A stretch of 64,000 nt of DNA from Methanobacterium petrolearium (GCF_017873625.1 NZ_JAGGKL010000007.1:1-64000), one strand, 5' to 3'. Positions 28,812 to 38,742 are shown, counted from the first letter of the stretch. The notes: generated from the letters alone by a model not told the origin. Program-made: numbers and translations.

Positions 28812-31800
28812 AGAAAACAAGCAATTACAACGAAAACATTTATTCCATTAATACTCCTAAGCTTAATAATAATATTTGGTGTAAATACTGTTTCTGCTAA
28901 CGAAATCTATGTAAACACTACTGGAAACGACACTTCAGGGACAGGAAGTGCAGATAACCCCTATCTCACCATCCAAAAAGGAGTAGACAAGTTAGATCCA
29001 AATGGAGTAATAAATATCGCGGATGGGCAATACAGCGGACTAAACAACACCAAAATCACCATAAACAAAAACATGACCATCATCGGCCAAAACCAGACAG
29101 GAACCATAATCAACGGAACAGACACCTACTGGATATTCATTATCAACAAAGGAATAACAGTCACACTAGAAAACTTAACACTATCCAACGGATACACCAC
29201 CACTTATGGTGGTGCCATCTACAATCGAGGTAATCTAACAGTGACCAACTGTACTTTCTACCAAAACCGCGCAGGTTATAGTGGTGGTGCCATCTACAAT
29301 GAAGGTAATCTAACAGTGACCAACTGTACTTTCTACCAAAACCGCGCAGATTATAGTGGTGGTGCTGTCGAAAACGATTGTATTGGTAGTGATTCTATTA
29401 TTTGTACTGTGACTGAATCCACTTTCAACCAAAACCGCGCAGCTCATAGTGGTGGTGCTGTCGAAAACTATTGTATTGGTAGTGGTTCTATGATTTGTAC
29501 TGTGACTGAATCCACTTTCAACCAAAACCGCGCAGGTCATAGTGGTGGTGCTGTCGAAAACGATTGTATTGATAGTTCTGTGATTTGTACTGTGACTGAA
29601 TCCACTTTTAACAAAAACCAAGCATCCAGTGGTGGTGCTGTCGGAAACTATTGTGTTAGTAATGGTTCTGTGATTTGTACTGTGACTGAATCCACTTTCA
29701 ACCGAAATTACGGATGGAATATTGGCACTATAAGTAATGAGTGTAATAATAAGGGATATGTGATTTGTGCAGTGACTAACTGTACTTTCAACCAAAACCA
29801 CGCAGAGTATGGTGGTGTTGTCCAAAATTATTGTACTGATGGGGCTTTTGTGATTTGTACAGTGAATGAATCCACTTTCGACCAAAACTACGCAAATTGG
29901 TATGGTGGTGTTATCTACAACGGGTGCAAGAAGGGTTCTTTGACTTGTACCGTGATTGAATCCATTTTTAACCAAAACCAAGCAGCCAGGGGTGGTGTTG
30001 TCTACAATGGTGATTTTACTGGAAATTGTATCACTTTTACCGTAATCAAATCCGTTTTTAAAAAAAACGAAGCAGCTCTTGGTGGTGTAATTTACAATAA
30101 TTATGCTGACGGGTTTTTAAATTGTACAGCTCATTTCAACAGATTTTACAATAACCAAGCATCCTTATATGGTAATGCCATTTATAATGATGGTGGTTAT
30201 GTGGATGCCACTCTCAACTGGTGGGGTTCTAATGAAGATCCATCATCACAATTTTATGGATCAAATATTCTCTATGATCCATGGATCGTGCTTACCATCA
30301 ATGCAGATCCTGCTACCATCTACAACACTCAAAGATCAACTATAACCGCAAACCTACTCTACGACAGCCGAAGCTTAACAGACCCTAATAATCCAGCATA
30401 CTACCACGCACCTGAACTGGGATGTGTTCCAGATACTCCAGTGACCTTTGATGCAGATAGTTTAGGAGACCTAACACCAAGTAAACCTCACAACACAACC
30501 GTTCCCAGTGGTCAAAATGTTACAGTCGTATTTACTGCCTTAAATTCTGGAGTTTCCGAAGTTAATGCTACGGTTGATGATGAAACTGTGAAAACGTCCA
30601 TAAACATAATACCACAAATAGAAGATGTTTATGTTGCCACTGCTGCTGATGGAGGAAGTGATTCCAATGATGGAAGTTCTAGTAATCCTTTCCTCACATT
30701 AGAGAAAGCCATCAATGCTGTAATAGCTGGTGGCCGAATACACATCGCCAACGGAGTATACAAAGACCCACTTGACAGAGGACTAATCCTAACTAAAAAC
30801 ATGACAATATTCCAGGATAACTGGATAACCGGTACTGGAACCAGTGTGATCATCGATGCTGATAGTGATGGTAGAATATTTCTCATAGATTCAGGGGCTA
30901 CTGTTACTCTTCAAAACATAACCATGGTCAACAGTACTGGTTTTGATGGTGTTGGTGGAGCTATTCTAAATTTAGGCACTCTCAATGTCCTAAATTGTAG
31001 ATTCTCTGACAACGAAGCAGATTATTATGGAGGTGCTATCTACAATTATGGAGATCTGAGTGTTTACAACAGCATATTCACAGAAAACTTAGTTTCTGAT
31101 TGGAGTGAGTATTTTGTGGGTGGAGCTATCTGTAACATGGCAAATATGAATGTAACCAACTGTACATTCACCCATAACACCGCAGGAACTGGTGGAGCAA
31201 TCAGCAGCCAAACCGACCCTGGTTATACTATGATAATCACTGGCAACATGTTCACAGGAAACAGTGCAACAAACTACGGTGGGGCTTTTTACATCTACAA
31301 CGGTGATTACACCAGTAACATCATCCAGTTCAACCGGATTGTGGGAAACACAGCATCACAGGGTGATGGCATATATACTGATCACGGATCTGTTAATGCC
31401 ACACTGAACTGGTGGGGTTCAAATACTGACCCATCAACCATCTCGAACCTTTTTGTAGCCGTTAGTGGTGGTTCAGTGGTATCTGATCCATGGTTGGTGC
31501 TTAGAACCTGTGCAGATCCAGATTCAATCTACAATGGACAAACTTCAACAGTCACCGCCAACCTATTATATGATAGTGGAATTTTAACTGACCGTGACCA
31601 TTCAGAACGTTATTACCATAATCCAGCTAACGGTCATGTGCCTGATGGAATACCAGTAATTTTTAATTTGATTGACGGACCACTGGGAACTCTTACTTCA
31701 CAAACAACCTTTTTAAACGGTGCAGCTAGTATCATTTTCACTGCAACCCATATCGGCATACAACACGTTAATGCAACCATTGATTATGAAAACGCTACCT

Positions 31801-33380
31801 CAACCATAAACATAGACCCCATTGGACATGTAAACATCACCAAAAACGCGGATAACTACGCACCTGATTACTGGAGTTTGGTAACCTTTACTGTAAATGC
31901 CTATAATGAAGGACCCAACGATGTTGAAGGTTTACAGATCACTGATCTCATACCATCTGGTCTGACTATAATATCTTCCAACACACATGGCTTTGGAACC
32001 TATTCTGCCGGCCTATGGAATATAGGAACTCTCACCAATGGCACTACTGCTATTTTAACCCTGGTAGTGAATGCCACCAGCACAGGAACCTTCACCAACT
32101 GGGCCAATGTAACAACACAGACCACACATGACATATCAACCTGGAGCAAAGATAATGCAACTATCACTGTTCCTGCAGCAACTTACCTAACTATTTCCAA
32201 GCAATTCCAAGATCTTCCATGGGGAAACGTTATAACCACTGCCTACTACAATGACAAGATCTATGCTATCGTGAAAGTGCACAATCAGGGACCGGACAGT
32301 ACATCTTCAGTTGATGTGTTGGATCGGTTGGATGGTTTCACCTGGACTGGTAACTACTATGTTTACAGAACTGTAGGATCCTATCCCAATACTGAATCTG
32401 CATGGGTTTTAAATGATCAGGACTATCCATTCAATGGAACAAACTGGAATGTAGGTGCCCTTTCAACCATGATCGGTAGTGAAAGATGGCTGGCCATTGA
32501 ATTGGTGGTCAACCAGACAGGAACAGTATCTAACTATGCAGAAACAGTAAATCAGAGCACATACCCATATAAAGGGTATGATAACGACACCACATATTTA
32601 ACAGCGAATATTACACCAACAAACATCAATATGGGTGATGTTCGTGGAGACAAAGGTGACACTGTCACCTTTAAAGCGGTTTTAACTGATTATCAGGCCA
32701 ATGCCCTGGAGGGCGAAACTGTTGAGTTCTGGATTGATGGTGTGAAGGTTGGTGAAAACGCCACTGATAGCACAGGCACAGCACGGTTCAACTATGTCAT
32801 CACTGAAACACCTGGAAGTCATAATTTGATGGCAGTATTTGGTGAAACAGGTTTGTATCAGGGATGTAATGCAACTGGAGAGTTGTATGTGCCTACAGCA
32901 AATCTTTACATCCAGATAACCAGTGACAGAAACAACCCCACCGTGGGTGAAAAATTCACAGTAACCTACAAACTGGGTAACCAGGGACCAGATGATGCAG
33001 ATAACGTCACTATCATCATACCTATACCTGAAGGATTCCATGTTCTCAATATTTATGGTGATGGTAACTGGACAGTGAATGACAATGGAACCATAACCTG
33101 GACCTTCACCACTGTTGCAGTGGGTGATCCATACTTGTACCTGTATGGATACGCATTAAAAGGAGGAAACTTCCTCTTCACAGCATCCATATTCTCAGAC
33201 ACCTACAACATCAACAGCATAGGAGTTACATCACTCGTCCTGAACGCTGTCCCACGGGAAACCGCAGCAACTACAGAAACTACTTTTGGAATGCAAAACA
33301 CAGGAATACCACTACATGGCATGGTACTTGCCATCCTGATGGTGCTCGGTGGATTTATTAGCAACTGGAAAAAACAATAG
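28809..33380 (+). CDS. Giant adhesin-like surface protein (beta-helix, DUF11)
   Basis: A signal peptide (RKQAITTK basic region, hydrophobic FIPLILLSLIIIFG, then VSA) opens a protein of about 1520 residues. Two right-handed parallel beta-helix regions (about 20-470 and 600-880) show repeated GGAIYN and CTFNQN patterns. Ig-like linkers (STITANLLYDS) follow each. DUF11-type domains (TFTVNAYNEGPNDVEG and TYKLGNQGPDDADN) flank a VTFKAVL/VEFWIDG Ig-like domain. A final hydrophobic helix (MVLAILMVLGGFI) and KKQ anchor it. The upstream GTG at 28734 would give a spurious 25-codon extension. The start codon appears to be ACG after a perfect Shine-Dalgarno. Role inferred: adhesion or cell-surface interaction. 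Confidence 0.85.
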   Translation, partial: TRKQAITTKTFIPLILLSLIIIFGVNTVSANEIYVNTTGNDTSGTGSADNPYLTIQKGVDKLDPNGVINIADGQYSGLNNTKITINKNMTIIGQNQTGTIINGTDTYWIFIINKGITVTLENLTLSNGYTTTYGGAIYNRGNLTVTNCTFYQNRAGYSGGAIYNEGNLTVTNCTFYQNRADYSGGAVENDCIGSDSIICTVTESTFNQNRAAHSGGAVENYCIGSGSMICTVTESTFNQNRAGHSGGAVENDCIDSSVICTVTESTFNKNQASSGGAVGNYCVSNGSVICTVTESTFNRNYGWNIGTISNECNNKGYVICAVTNCTFNQNHAEYGGVVQNYCTDGAFVICTVNESTFDQNYANWYGGVIYNGCKKGSLTCTVIESIFNQNQAARGGVVYNGDFTGNCITFTVIKSVFKKNEAALGGVIYNNYADGFLNCTAHFNRFYNNQASLYGNAIYNDGGYVDATLNWWGSNEDPSSQFYGSNILYDPWIVLTINADPATIYNTQRSTITANLLYDSRSLTDPNNPAYYHAPELGCVPDTPVTFDADSLGDLTPSKPHNTTVPSGQNVTVVFTALNSGVSEVNATVDDETVKTSINIIPQIEDVYVATAADGGSDSNDGSSSNPFLTLEKAINAVIAGGRIHIANGVYKDPLDRGLILTKNMTIFQDNWITGTGTSVIIDADSDGRIFLIDSGATVTLQNITMVNSTGFDGVGGAILNLGTLNVLNCRFSDNEADYYGGAIYNYGDLSVYNSIFTENLVSDWSEYFVGGAICNMANMNVTNCTFTHNTAGTGGAISSQTDPGYTMIITGNMFTGNSATNYGGAFYIYNGDYTSNIIQFNRIVGNTASQGDGIYTDHGSVNATLNWWGSNTDPSTISNLFVAVSGGSVVSDPWLVLRTCADPDSIYNGQTSTVTANLLYDSGILTDRDHSERYYHNPANGHVPDGIPVIFNLIDGPLGTLTSQTTFLNGAASIIFTATHIGIQHVNATIDYENATSTINIDPIGHVNITKNADNYAPDYWSLVTFTVNAYNEGPNDVEGLQITDLIPSGLTIISSNTHGFGTYSAGLWNIGTLTNGTTAILTLVVNATSTGTFTNWANVTTQTTHDISTWSKDNATITVPAATYLTISKQFQDLPWGNVITTAYYNDKIYAIVKVHNQGPDSTSSVDVLDRLDGFTWTGNYYVYRTVGSYPNTESAWVLNDQDYPFNGTNWNVGALSTMIGSERWLAIELVVNQTGTVSNYAETVNQSTYPYKGYDNDTTYLTANITPTNINMGDVRGDKGDTVTFKAVLTDYQANALEGETVEFWIDGVKVGENATDSTGTARFNYVITETPGSHNLMAVFGETGLYQGCNATGELYVPTANLYIQITSDRNNPTVGEKFTVTYKLGNQGPDDADNVTIIIPIPEGFHVLNIYGDGNWTVNDNGTITWTFTTVAVGDPYLYLYGYALKGGNFLFTASIFSDTYNINSIGVTSLVLNAVPRETAATTETTFGMQNTGIPLHGMVLAILMVLGGFISNWKKQ
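29205..30100 (+). repeat. Degenerate roughly 100-bp coding repeat in the adhesin beta-helix
   Basis: Units of about 100-110 bp recur, each with GTGACTGAATCCACTTTCAA or a close variant, then a CAAAACCGCGCAG-like sequence and AGTGGTGGTGCTGTC. About eight to nine units can be followed, with the first five closest to each other. Each encodes one beta-helix rung. The near-exact DNA matches between neighbours point to slippage or recombination-driven change in length. Confidence 0.8.
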
Positions 33381-33431
33381 AAGGGATCTGTTGTAATCCC
33401 TTTTCCCCATTTTTTTACTATTTTTTTTTTT
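33381..33431 (+). terminator. Terminator of the adhesin-like gene
   Basis: AAGGGAT (33381-33387) and ATCCCTT (33396-33402) form a perfect 7-bp stem immediately after the TAG, followed by T tracts around 33410-33431. Confidence 0.75.
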
Positions 33432-33572
33432 AATTATGTAGTTTAATTCTGCAGAGTCCATTTCTTGTTATTTTAATACAACAGAAAAATAAATAAAAGT
33501 TTTAATATAAAAATAAAGAAAATTTCAAAATTGGTATTGGGAATATGTCCATTTAGGGAAGTAACATATCAT

Positions 33573-35030
33573 TTAGCGTATCAAAAATTCACCTTTATTT
33601 AAATAATGGTGGAAAAATTCCACTAAACCAGTATCTACTTTACCATTATTTAAAACTTCCATAACATCCATTAATTGATAGTTTTTCATGATCTCTTTTT
33701 TCAGATGTTTACCCACTTTGAGGCGGCTGATACCATCAGGCTTTAAAATACCATGAATTAAAGAGTTAACATTTTGGTATCTGCGTTTGGATAGGGTTTT
33801 CCACTGGTCACCTTCAATCCAACTATCTGGATGTTTTTTCAGGAACTTTGATGTGTTGTCTTTATCCCATATTGCAGGTCCGTTGCGTTTTTTGAAGGCT
33901 GGAAGACTCCAAGTGTTCATTTCCATGAGAATGGCAACCGTTTTAGTATTATTTTCATTTCCCTTTTGGTTAGTAGGTTTATCACTGCCTGCTTCTTCAT
34001 CCATAGCATCGGCATTGCTCCAGGAATCACTCCCTAAAACACTGAAATCATCAGTTTCAATGATTTTCACCAATGATTTCTCAGTCTTCCTGATCTGAGG
34101 GTGCAGAGCATCTGATGGAATATCCGGAGCAGGGAAACTTAGGATAATGGTGGTGGTTTCTCTTAGGCTAAATTCTTCCAGAATATCTTTTTTATTGTAT
34201 TCTATTACTTTAGGATAGAAATAGGATTTTATAGGATTCTCAAGGAAATTACCTGCAGCTATAACAAATTCAGACATTTTTTGAAGGGTGAGTGCAGCGG
34301 ATACATTTCTATTTTCATCAGTAGGGTCCACTACAACCAGTGGATCGTTGAATAGTTTTCCAGTTCCATAATCCATAAGATCTATCTGGTAGTCTGGTTT
34401 CCAGTCATCCCAGGCTCCCTGGAGAACATCCAAGAAGGAACCGTAATGAATAACCAGCAATTCACATAAATAACCAGAAAAACCCCCTACCTTAAATTCA
34501 GACCCATAAGTTCCCACCATCTGCATGAAACGTTTCAGTAGGCGAACTTCTTTCTCCTGATCAGTTTTCAGGTTTTGCACCACGTACTGGGTGTGGAGAA
34601 GGGTTCGGTCCACTGCTGATTTAAGTTCATGGGAATGTTTGATGTCATAGCAGGGAACCAGGTCAACCTGATAACCCTGAATGGTTCCAGTTAGGTAAGG
34701 GTGGGATGCATATCGCTCTTCATATCTCCCATCCACCTGTTTTATGCATTTTTCTGCCAGTTCCAGACCCCTGGATTTCAAATCATCCAGGGAAGTGGTT
34801 AAGGGAAACTTGATAAAAATGTCAATATCCAAGTCTTTATCACCATTACTACTACTGGAAATCCAGGTATTTTTAGCTACAGAACCAAGCAACACAGCTT
34901 CTGCTGAGATGTCCTTGTTTTGAGCAGTAAAGTTAATTATTCCCATTAATTTTTTTGCTAAATCATGAACTTTTTCTTCCTCTTCTTGGGAGGGTTCTAT
35001 ATCCTTCAGGATAGAGTTAAAATCAATCAA
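33573..35030 (-). CDS. cca: CCA tRNA nucleotidyltransferase (archaeal class I)
   Basis: A 485-residue enzyme that builds or repairs the CCA 3' end of tRNA using CTP and ATP. AVLLGSVAKNTWIS and KDLDIDIFIKFP (about 45-74) form the nucleotidyltransferase GS and D-x-D motifs of class I enzymes. The middle has PYLTGTIQGYQVDLVPCYDI with the third carboxylate, then VRLLKRFMQMVGTYGSE and GGFSGYLCELL. The start is TTG at 35030 with GAGGT upstream. An Asp/Asn-rich insert (about 345-370) is not typical. It lies 58 nt downstream of thpR. Confidence 0.95.
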   Translation of the reverse strand: MIDFNSILKDIEPSQEEEEKVHDLAKKLMGIINFTAQNKDISAEAVLLGSVAKNTWISSSSNGDKDLDIDIFIKFPLTTSLDDLKSRGLELAEKCIKQVDGRYEERYASHPYLTGTIQGYQVDLVPCYDIKHSHELKSAVDRTLLHTQYVVQNLKTDQEKEVRLLKRFMQMVGTYGSEFKVGGFSGYLCELLVIHYGSFLDVLQGAWDDWKPDYQIDLMDYGTGKLFNDPLVVVDPTDENRNVSAALTLQKMSEFVIAAGNFLENPIKSYFYPKVIEYNKKDILEEFSLRETTTIILSFPAPDIPSDALHPQIRKTEKSLVKIIETDDFSVLGSDSWSNADAMDEEAGSDKPTNQKGNENNTKTVAILMEMNTWSLPAFKKRNGPAIWDKDNTSKFLKKHPDSWIEGDQWKTLSKRRYQNVNSLIHGILKPDGISRLKVGKHLKKEIMKNYQLMDVMEVLNNGKVDTGLVEFFHHYLNKGEFLIR

Positions 35031-35088
35031 TTATAATACCTCTAAATTTCTTTTTATTTTATATAGTTAAAAAGTTTGTAAATAGGGA

Positions 35089-35637
35089 TCAGATGAAAAA
35101 ATCCTTAACATCAGTGTAGATGGGTCCCACTGGAGTGAGTTCACTTTTTTTCAACACCAGTTTTTCCACAGTCATCTGGCCAATTTCAATTTCCTCTAAG
35201 TCTTTGATCATATCTGCCAAAAATTCCTTGTTACGAGCACCTTTTACCCGGGATATGGTTAAATGGGGAATGTAACTGCGTTCCTTCTTAAAACCCATTT
35301 TCACAAATTCCTCATCCAGATCCTGTTGAAGGGTTGAAAATTTACCAGGATCTTCAACTCCCAGCCAGATAACCCTCATATATTCCATGTGGGGAAATAC
35401 TCCAATTCCTTTTATATGTAAGGGGAAAGATTGGTAATTTTCTAGTTTATCCTCCATAATACGGGTTATATTTTCAGTTTGTGACTCATTGATGTCACCG
35501 AAAAATTTGAATGTAAAATGCAGATTTTCAGGCTCCACCAGCTTTAAAGGAGCATCAGTTTTCATGAGATCTTTTTGTACCTTCTGTATTTTGTAAGATA
35601 ACTGACTATCCACATCAACTGCTATAAATGCTCTCAT
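35089..35637 (-). CDS. thpR: RNA 2',3'-cyclic phosphodiesterase / 2'-5' RNA ligase
   Basis: A 182-residue member of the 2H phosphoesterase superfamily. The two H-x-T-x motifs are visible: LHFTFKFFG (about 44-52) and PHLTISRV (about 125-132). Family members open 2',3'-cyclic phosphates and can join tRNA halves. The N-terminal MRAFIAVDV is typical. The start ATG follows GGTGGT. Placed upstream of cca on the same strand, so both probably act in tRNA end metabolism. Confidence 0.92.
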   Translation of the reverse strand: MRAFIAVDVDSQLSYKIQKVQKDLMKTDAPLKLVEPENLHFTFKFFGDINESQTENITRIMEDKLENYQSFPLHIKGIGVFPHMEYMRVIWLGVEDPGKFSTLQQDLDEEFVKMGFKKERSYIPHLTISRVKGARNKEFLADMIKDLEEIEIGQMTVEKLVLKKSELTPVGPIYTDVKDFFI

Positions 35638-35765
35638 ACTACCACCTTTGATTGTATAACACTATTATTTTAATAAATGAATTCTATTCCAATTAAATAG
35701 TATTATTAATAAGAAAACTACTCTAATGGAAAGTATTCATCCAAGATCAATTACTAGTTATGTTT

Positions 35766-36707
35766 CTAACCAATAATAAGATTTTTTATTCTATCCAAAC
35801 TCTCCTGTGGAGTTTCCACAGTATTAAGCAAATAAACATCAACGGACTGGAACAATTCCCAGAAGAACTCCTGGCGAATTTGAAGTTTACGCTCATCCCT
35901 CACTAACTGATGGGGATTACAGAAATCCTTCTCCAGCATAAACTCTAATGCTTCATCAGCCTTCAATTTCCTAAAAGGACGATGGGAGATGTCTCTTTCT
36001 AAAAGAACAACTGTTTTCAGGGTGCTGCTTTCACGTACCCTTCTTTTAAACAGAGTGTTGACATCTGATATTCCCCTGCCCCTCTCATCCAGATGAACCT
36101 GTTTTACTGCTTTAGAAAATTCTTTCCAAACATCTGCTAGATCATCACGGATATATGAATTCTTTTCTGATGAATAAACCACTGAAGCATTGCTTAACAA
36201 TCTGGTGAAGAACCAGTCATCAGAAATGTAATTATAATCCTTCTTCTGCAGTAATCCATAAGTTAAAGTTGTTTTTCCAGTTCCTGGAGGGCCTATTATG
36301 GCCATGCCATGACCACCGCGGTCTACCACGGATCCATGCACGGAGTAACGGGGGTGTTCAGAATGGTATTCCTCGAAAAAGTCGGATATGGCTGCCAGGG
36401 CAATGCTTTTAATCCAGCCATAATAGTCGCAATTTTTAATGATACAGGTCTTGGAAACAGGTTCATAGAATACATGAAGGTCTCCCCCATCTTCAACTGA
36501 GAAGATCTTAGCATGGGGCCGGATATCCTCATTCATGAACTTGAAGTTATCTTCCCATTCCTCTTTAAACTCCTCATTATCGGTAAGGAGTTTAACACAG
36601 GCTCCGTGGATATTTGCCTTTCTTTCAAATTGAACCCTACCACCCAGTTCTTCCAACACTTTATCTTTCATTTTTTGGCTAGTAATATCCACTTTGTAAT
36701 CTGACAT
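35766..36707 (-). CDS. HprK-like P-loop protein
   Basis: A 313-residue protein. HGSVVDRGGHGMAIIGPP followed by GTGKTT (about 124-147) matches the P-loop region of HPr kinase/PEP-carboxykinase-like domains, and YNYISDDWFF (about 158-167) matches their second acidic motif. Residues 1-118 form a different N-terminal domain. Methanogens lack the sugar PTS, so HPr is an unlikely substrate; the real one is unknown. The family position is by eye. ATG is preceded by GGAGATAAC. It stands 128 nt upstream of thpR on the same strand. Confidence 0.7.
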   Translation of the reverse strand: MSDYKVDITSQKMKDKVLEELGGRVQFERKANIHGACVKLLTDNEEFKEEWEDNFKFMNEDIRPHAKIFSVEDGGDLHVFYEPVSKTCIIKNCDYYGWIKSIALAAISDFFEEYHSEHPRYSVHGSVVDRGGHGMAIIGPPGTGKTTLTYGLLQKKDYNYISDDWFFTRLLSNASVVYSSEKNSYIRDDLADVWKEFSKAVKQVHLDERGRGISDVNTLFKRRVRESSTLKTVVLLERDISHRPFRKLKADEALEFMLEKDFCNPHQLVRDERKLQIRQEFFWELFQSVDVYLLNTVETPQESLDRIKNLIIG

Positions 36708-37121
36708 TTGTTATCTCCACAAATTGTCTAATGTAGTTATTGTGTTTTGAGAGTATTATCTTATTCAGTTCATCAACCTATTCTTTATAGTCATCACCTT
36801 TGGTAATAAAACTTTAAAGGTGATACCGGCATTTGCAAAGTAAGATATTGATGCACCCCTGTTTCCGGTTGATGCACAGCACACAGAATTTGCACACAGT
36901 TTAATTGTCTTAGTAATTTAAATGGATGACTCACGGTTTTTGAAAGATCCGGTTAGAATGGTATGGTTATGTTTTTAAAAAACTTCAGATCGAACTTTGT
37001 TCCTGATCTTTTTGATAAAAAAAGGGGAGTGGCATCTTTTTCCAGTTAAACTCGCCTGGTTGGATCATCTATAGGATAAAAAATCCAGTATTTCCAGTAC
37101 CAGGATTGTTCTTGTATAAAA
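36708..37121. other. Intergenic region left of the insertion sequence
   Basis: No gene with coding character was found. Right of 37122 the minus strand holds the second half of a decayed small gene (see the pseudogene at 37122-38788). No RNA gene or terminator hairpin was convincingly seen. Confidence 0.4.
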
Positions 37122-37369
37122 TCAGCTATTAAAATAAGTTTCCTTAATTTTTTTATAGATATTTATCATGTCCAGGGAATCTTCACATTCACGGCTGTAG
37201 GTAATCTTATTTGGATGATAATTATTTACCACACGGGAAACACTGTAGTTTTTTGGCGTTAAACATTTAATATATTCCCATATAAATCATTAAGTTATTA
37301 ATATGTGCCTTTTTGAACCTTTCAGAGTATGTGCATATGTTTTCATACTTATTGTATGTAAATTTTGAT

Positions 37370-37376
37370 CCACTAT
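37370..37376. repeat. Target-site duplication, left copy
   Basis: CCACTAT immediately before the left inverted repeat; identical to 38736-38742. Confidence 0.85.
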
Positions 37377-38735
37377 GGCTCTGTCAAAAACTTGGGGGTT
37401 AAGAGTCAAAAACCTTTTTCTGGTGTAGGATTTCTATTCTGATATTTATTCGCGACATTGCGCCTTTTTTAATCTTCATTATTCTTTTAATACTTTTAGG
37501 AAAGGTTTTTTGGAATTGATTTTCCAATTTATTTGAAGTTCGTTCAATATTTTCATCTAAAAGGTACGAAAAGTATGTTTTGAAGTAAGGCATTAACGAA
37601 TCCATGATAATTGATTGAATAACCTTTGAATAATCTTTTATTTGATTTAATATTTCATCCATTCGGGTTCTAGCTTCTTTAAATGATTGAATATTAAATA
37701 AACTGAATATTTCTAGTTTTTCTTGCCTTATATTCTCTAATTCCTCATCAGACAGTTCATTATCTCGTATGTATTCTTTTATTTTCTTATTTATGTTTTT
37801 AAACACATGAAATAAACACCATTGATACTTAAACTCTAATCCTTCAATTATGGGTTTATATTTTTCATCTAAATCGCTTGTTATGGCTATTTTCTTTTGA
37901 TTTCTGGTGGATTCCTCTAAAAACTTTTTTATGTTCGTGGAATTCTCTTTGGAGTATATTTCATCAGCAACGATAATATTCTGTTTGCTGTCGAATAAAG
38001 CGAAACGGTAATTCCAAAAACCGTTAAGCTTAATCCATTCCACGTCAAAAATGTAATAACCACTATAACGATTTTTTACTTCTTTTTTAGGGATTTCATA
38101 TCCAAGTATCCAGTTTTCAATTGTTTGTCTTGAAATACTGATTCCTGTGTCTTTTTTAATTTTATAAGCAATTTTACGGATTGATCCAAAGAATAAACCA
38201 GCTAATTCAACGCATTTTTCTTTGAATTCATTTGAAAAGTTACTATTATCATCGACAATGTCTGATATATCTGTTTTAAACTTTTTACCACATTTTTTAC
38301 ACTTGTACATTTGAATTTCAGCGTTAACAATTCCTTCATCATAAAAATAAAGTTTTCTTTCTTTAACTCCATTTTTAATCACAGATTTACTGAAACACCC
38401 CGGACAAAAAGGAACCAGCACCTCAATATGAAAAATATCCTTTTTATACCAAGTATTCAACGATTTAAATACGTTATTATCTTTTTCAACCGATTTTAAA
38501 TGATTTTCCTCATATTTCGATAAATCTTCACAAAAATAGGAAAGTTTATAACCCTGATCAGACAAGTTACCAACTGGAGCAAGTATTTTTTCTTTAGTCA
38601 TGAAAATTACTTTGCTCCACTTAATATAAAAGTTTTTAGGTTTTTATTTCAGAAAATAAGAAATTTTAACAGAATAAAAAAAAATTTATTTATCGAAAAT
38701 GGAAAATCAAAAACCATCAAGTTTTTGACAGTGCC
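37377..38735 (-). mobile_element. Complete insertion sequence, about 1.36 kb
   Basis: Left end GGCTCTGTCAAAAACTTG and right end (reverse strand) GGCACTGTCAAAAACTTG are imperfect inverted repeats with one mismatch in 18. CCACTAT flanks both ends (37370-37376 and 38736-38742) as a 7-bp target-site duplication. One transposase gene fills the element. The intact ends and the exact duplication suggest recent insertion. I cannot name the IS family; the transposase looks like the archaeal ISM1/MULE-like DDE type. Confidence 0.9.
37399..38601 (-). CDS. DDE transposase
   Basis: A 400-residue transposase for the flanking element. Cys pairs at 66/69 (CPGC) and 101/104 (CKKC) form an N-terminal zinc ribbon. 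A helical DNA-binding part follows (ISRQTIENWILGYEIP). The catalytic core has FDVEWI (Asp186), ITSDLDEKYK (Asp243) with WCLFHVFKN after it, and TSNKLENQF (Glu360), which is a credible D-D-E set and is MULE/ISL3-like in pattern. The frame is uninterrupted, so activity is possible. Lys/Ile-rich and AT-rich compared with neighbours. Confidence 0.88.
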   Translation of the reverse strand: MTKEKILAPVGNLSDQGYKLSYFCEDLSKYEENHLKSVEKDNNVFKSLNTWYKKDIFHIEVLVPFCPGCFSKSVIKNGVKERKLYFYDEGIVNAEIQMYKCKKCGKKFKTDISDIVDDNSNFSNEFKEKCVELAGLFFGSIRKIAYKIKKDTGISISRQTIENWILGYEIPKKEVKNRYSGYYIFDVEWIKLNGFWNYRFALFDSKQNIIVADEIYSKENSTNIKKFLEESTRNQKKIAITSDLDEKYKPIIEGLEFKYQWCLFHVFKNINKKIKEYIRDNELSDEELENIRQEKLEIFSLFNIQSFKEARTRMDEILNQIKDYSKVIQSIIMDSLMPYFKTYFSYLLDENIERTSNKLENQFQKTFPKSIKRIMKIKKGAMSRINIRIEILHQKKVFDS

Positions 38736-38742
38736 CCACTAT
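38736..38742. repeat. Target-site duplication, right copy
   Basis: CCACTAT directly after the right inverted repeat; identical to 37370-37376. Confidence 0.85.

Noticed and set aside
29310..29981. A 223-codon minus-strand frame inside the adhesin
   Set aside because: It only exists because the repeats on the plus strand lack the complementary stop triplets; the plus-strand protein has signal peptide, domains and anchor.
35766..36707. HPr kinase/phosphorylase proper
   Set aside because: Only the P-loop domain resembles it; no PTS phosphocarrier genes are in sight and the N-terminal part differs.
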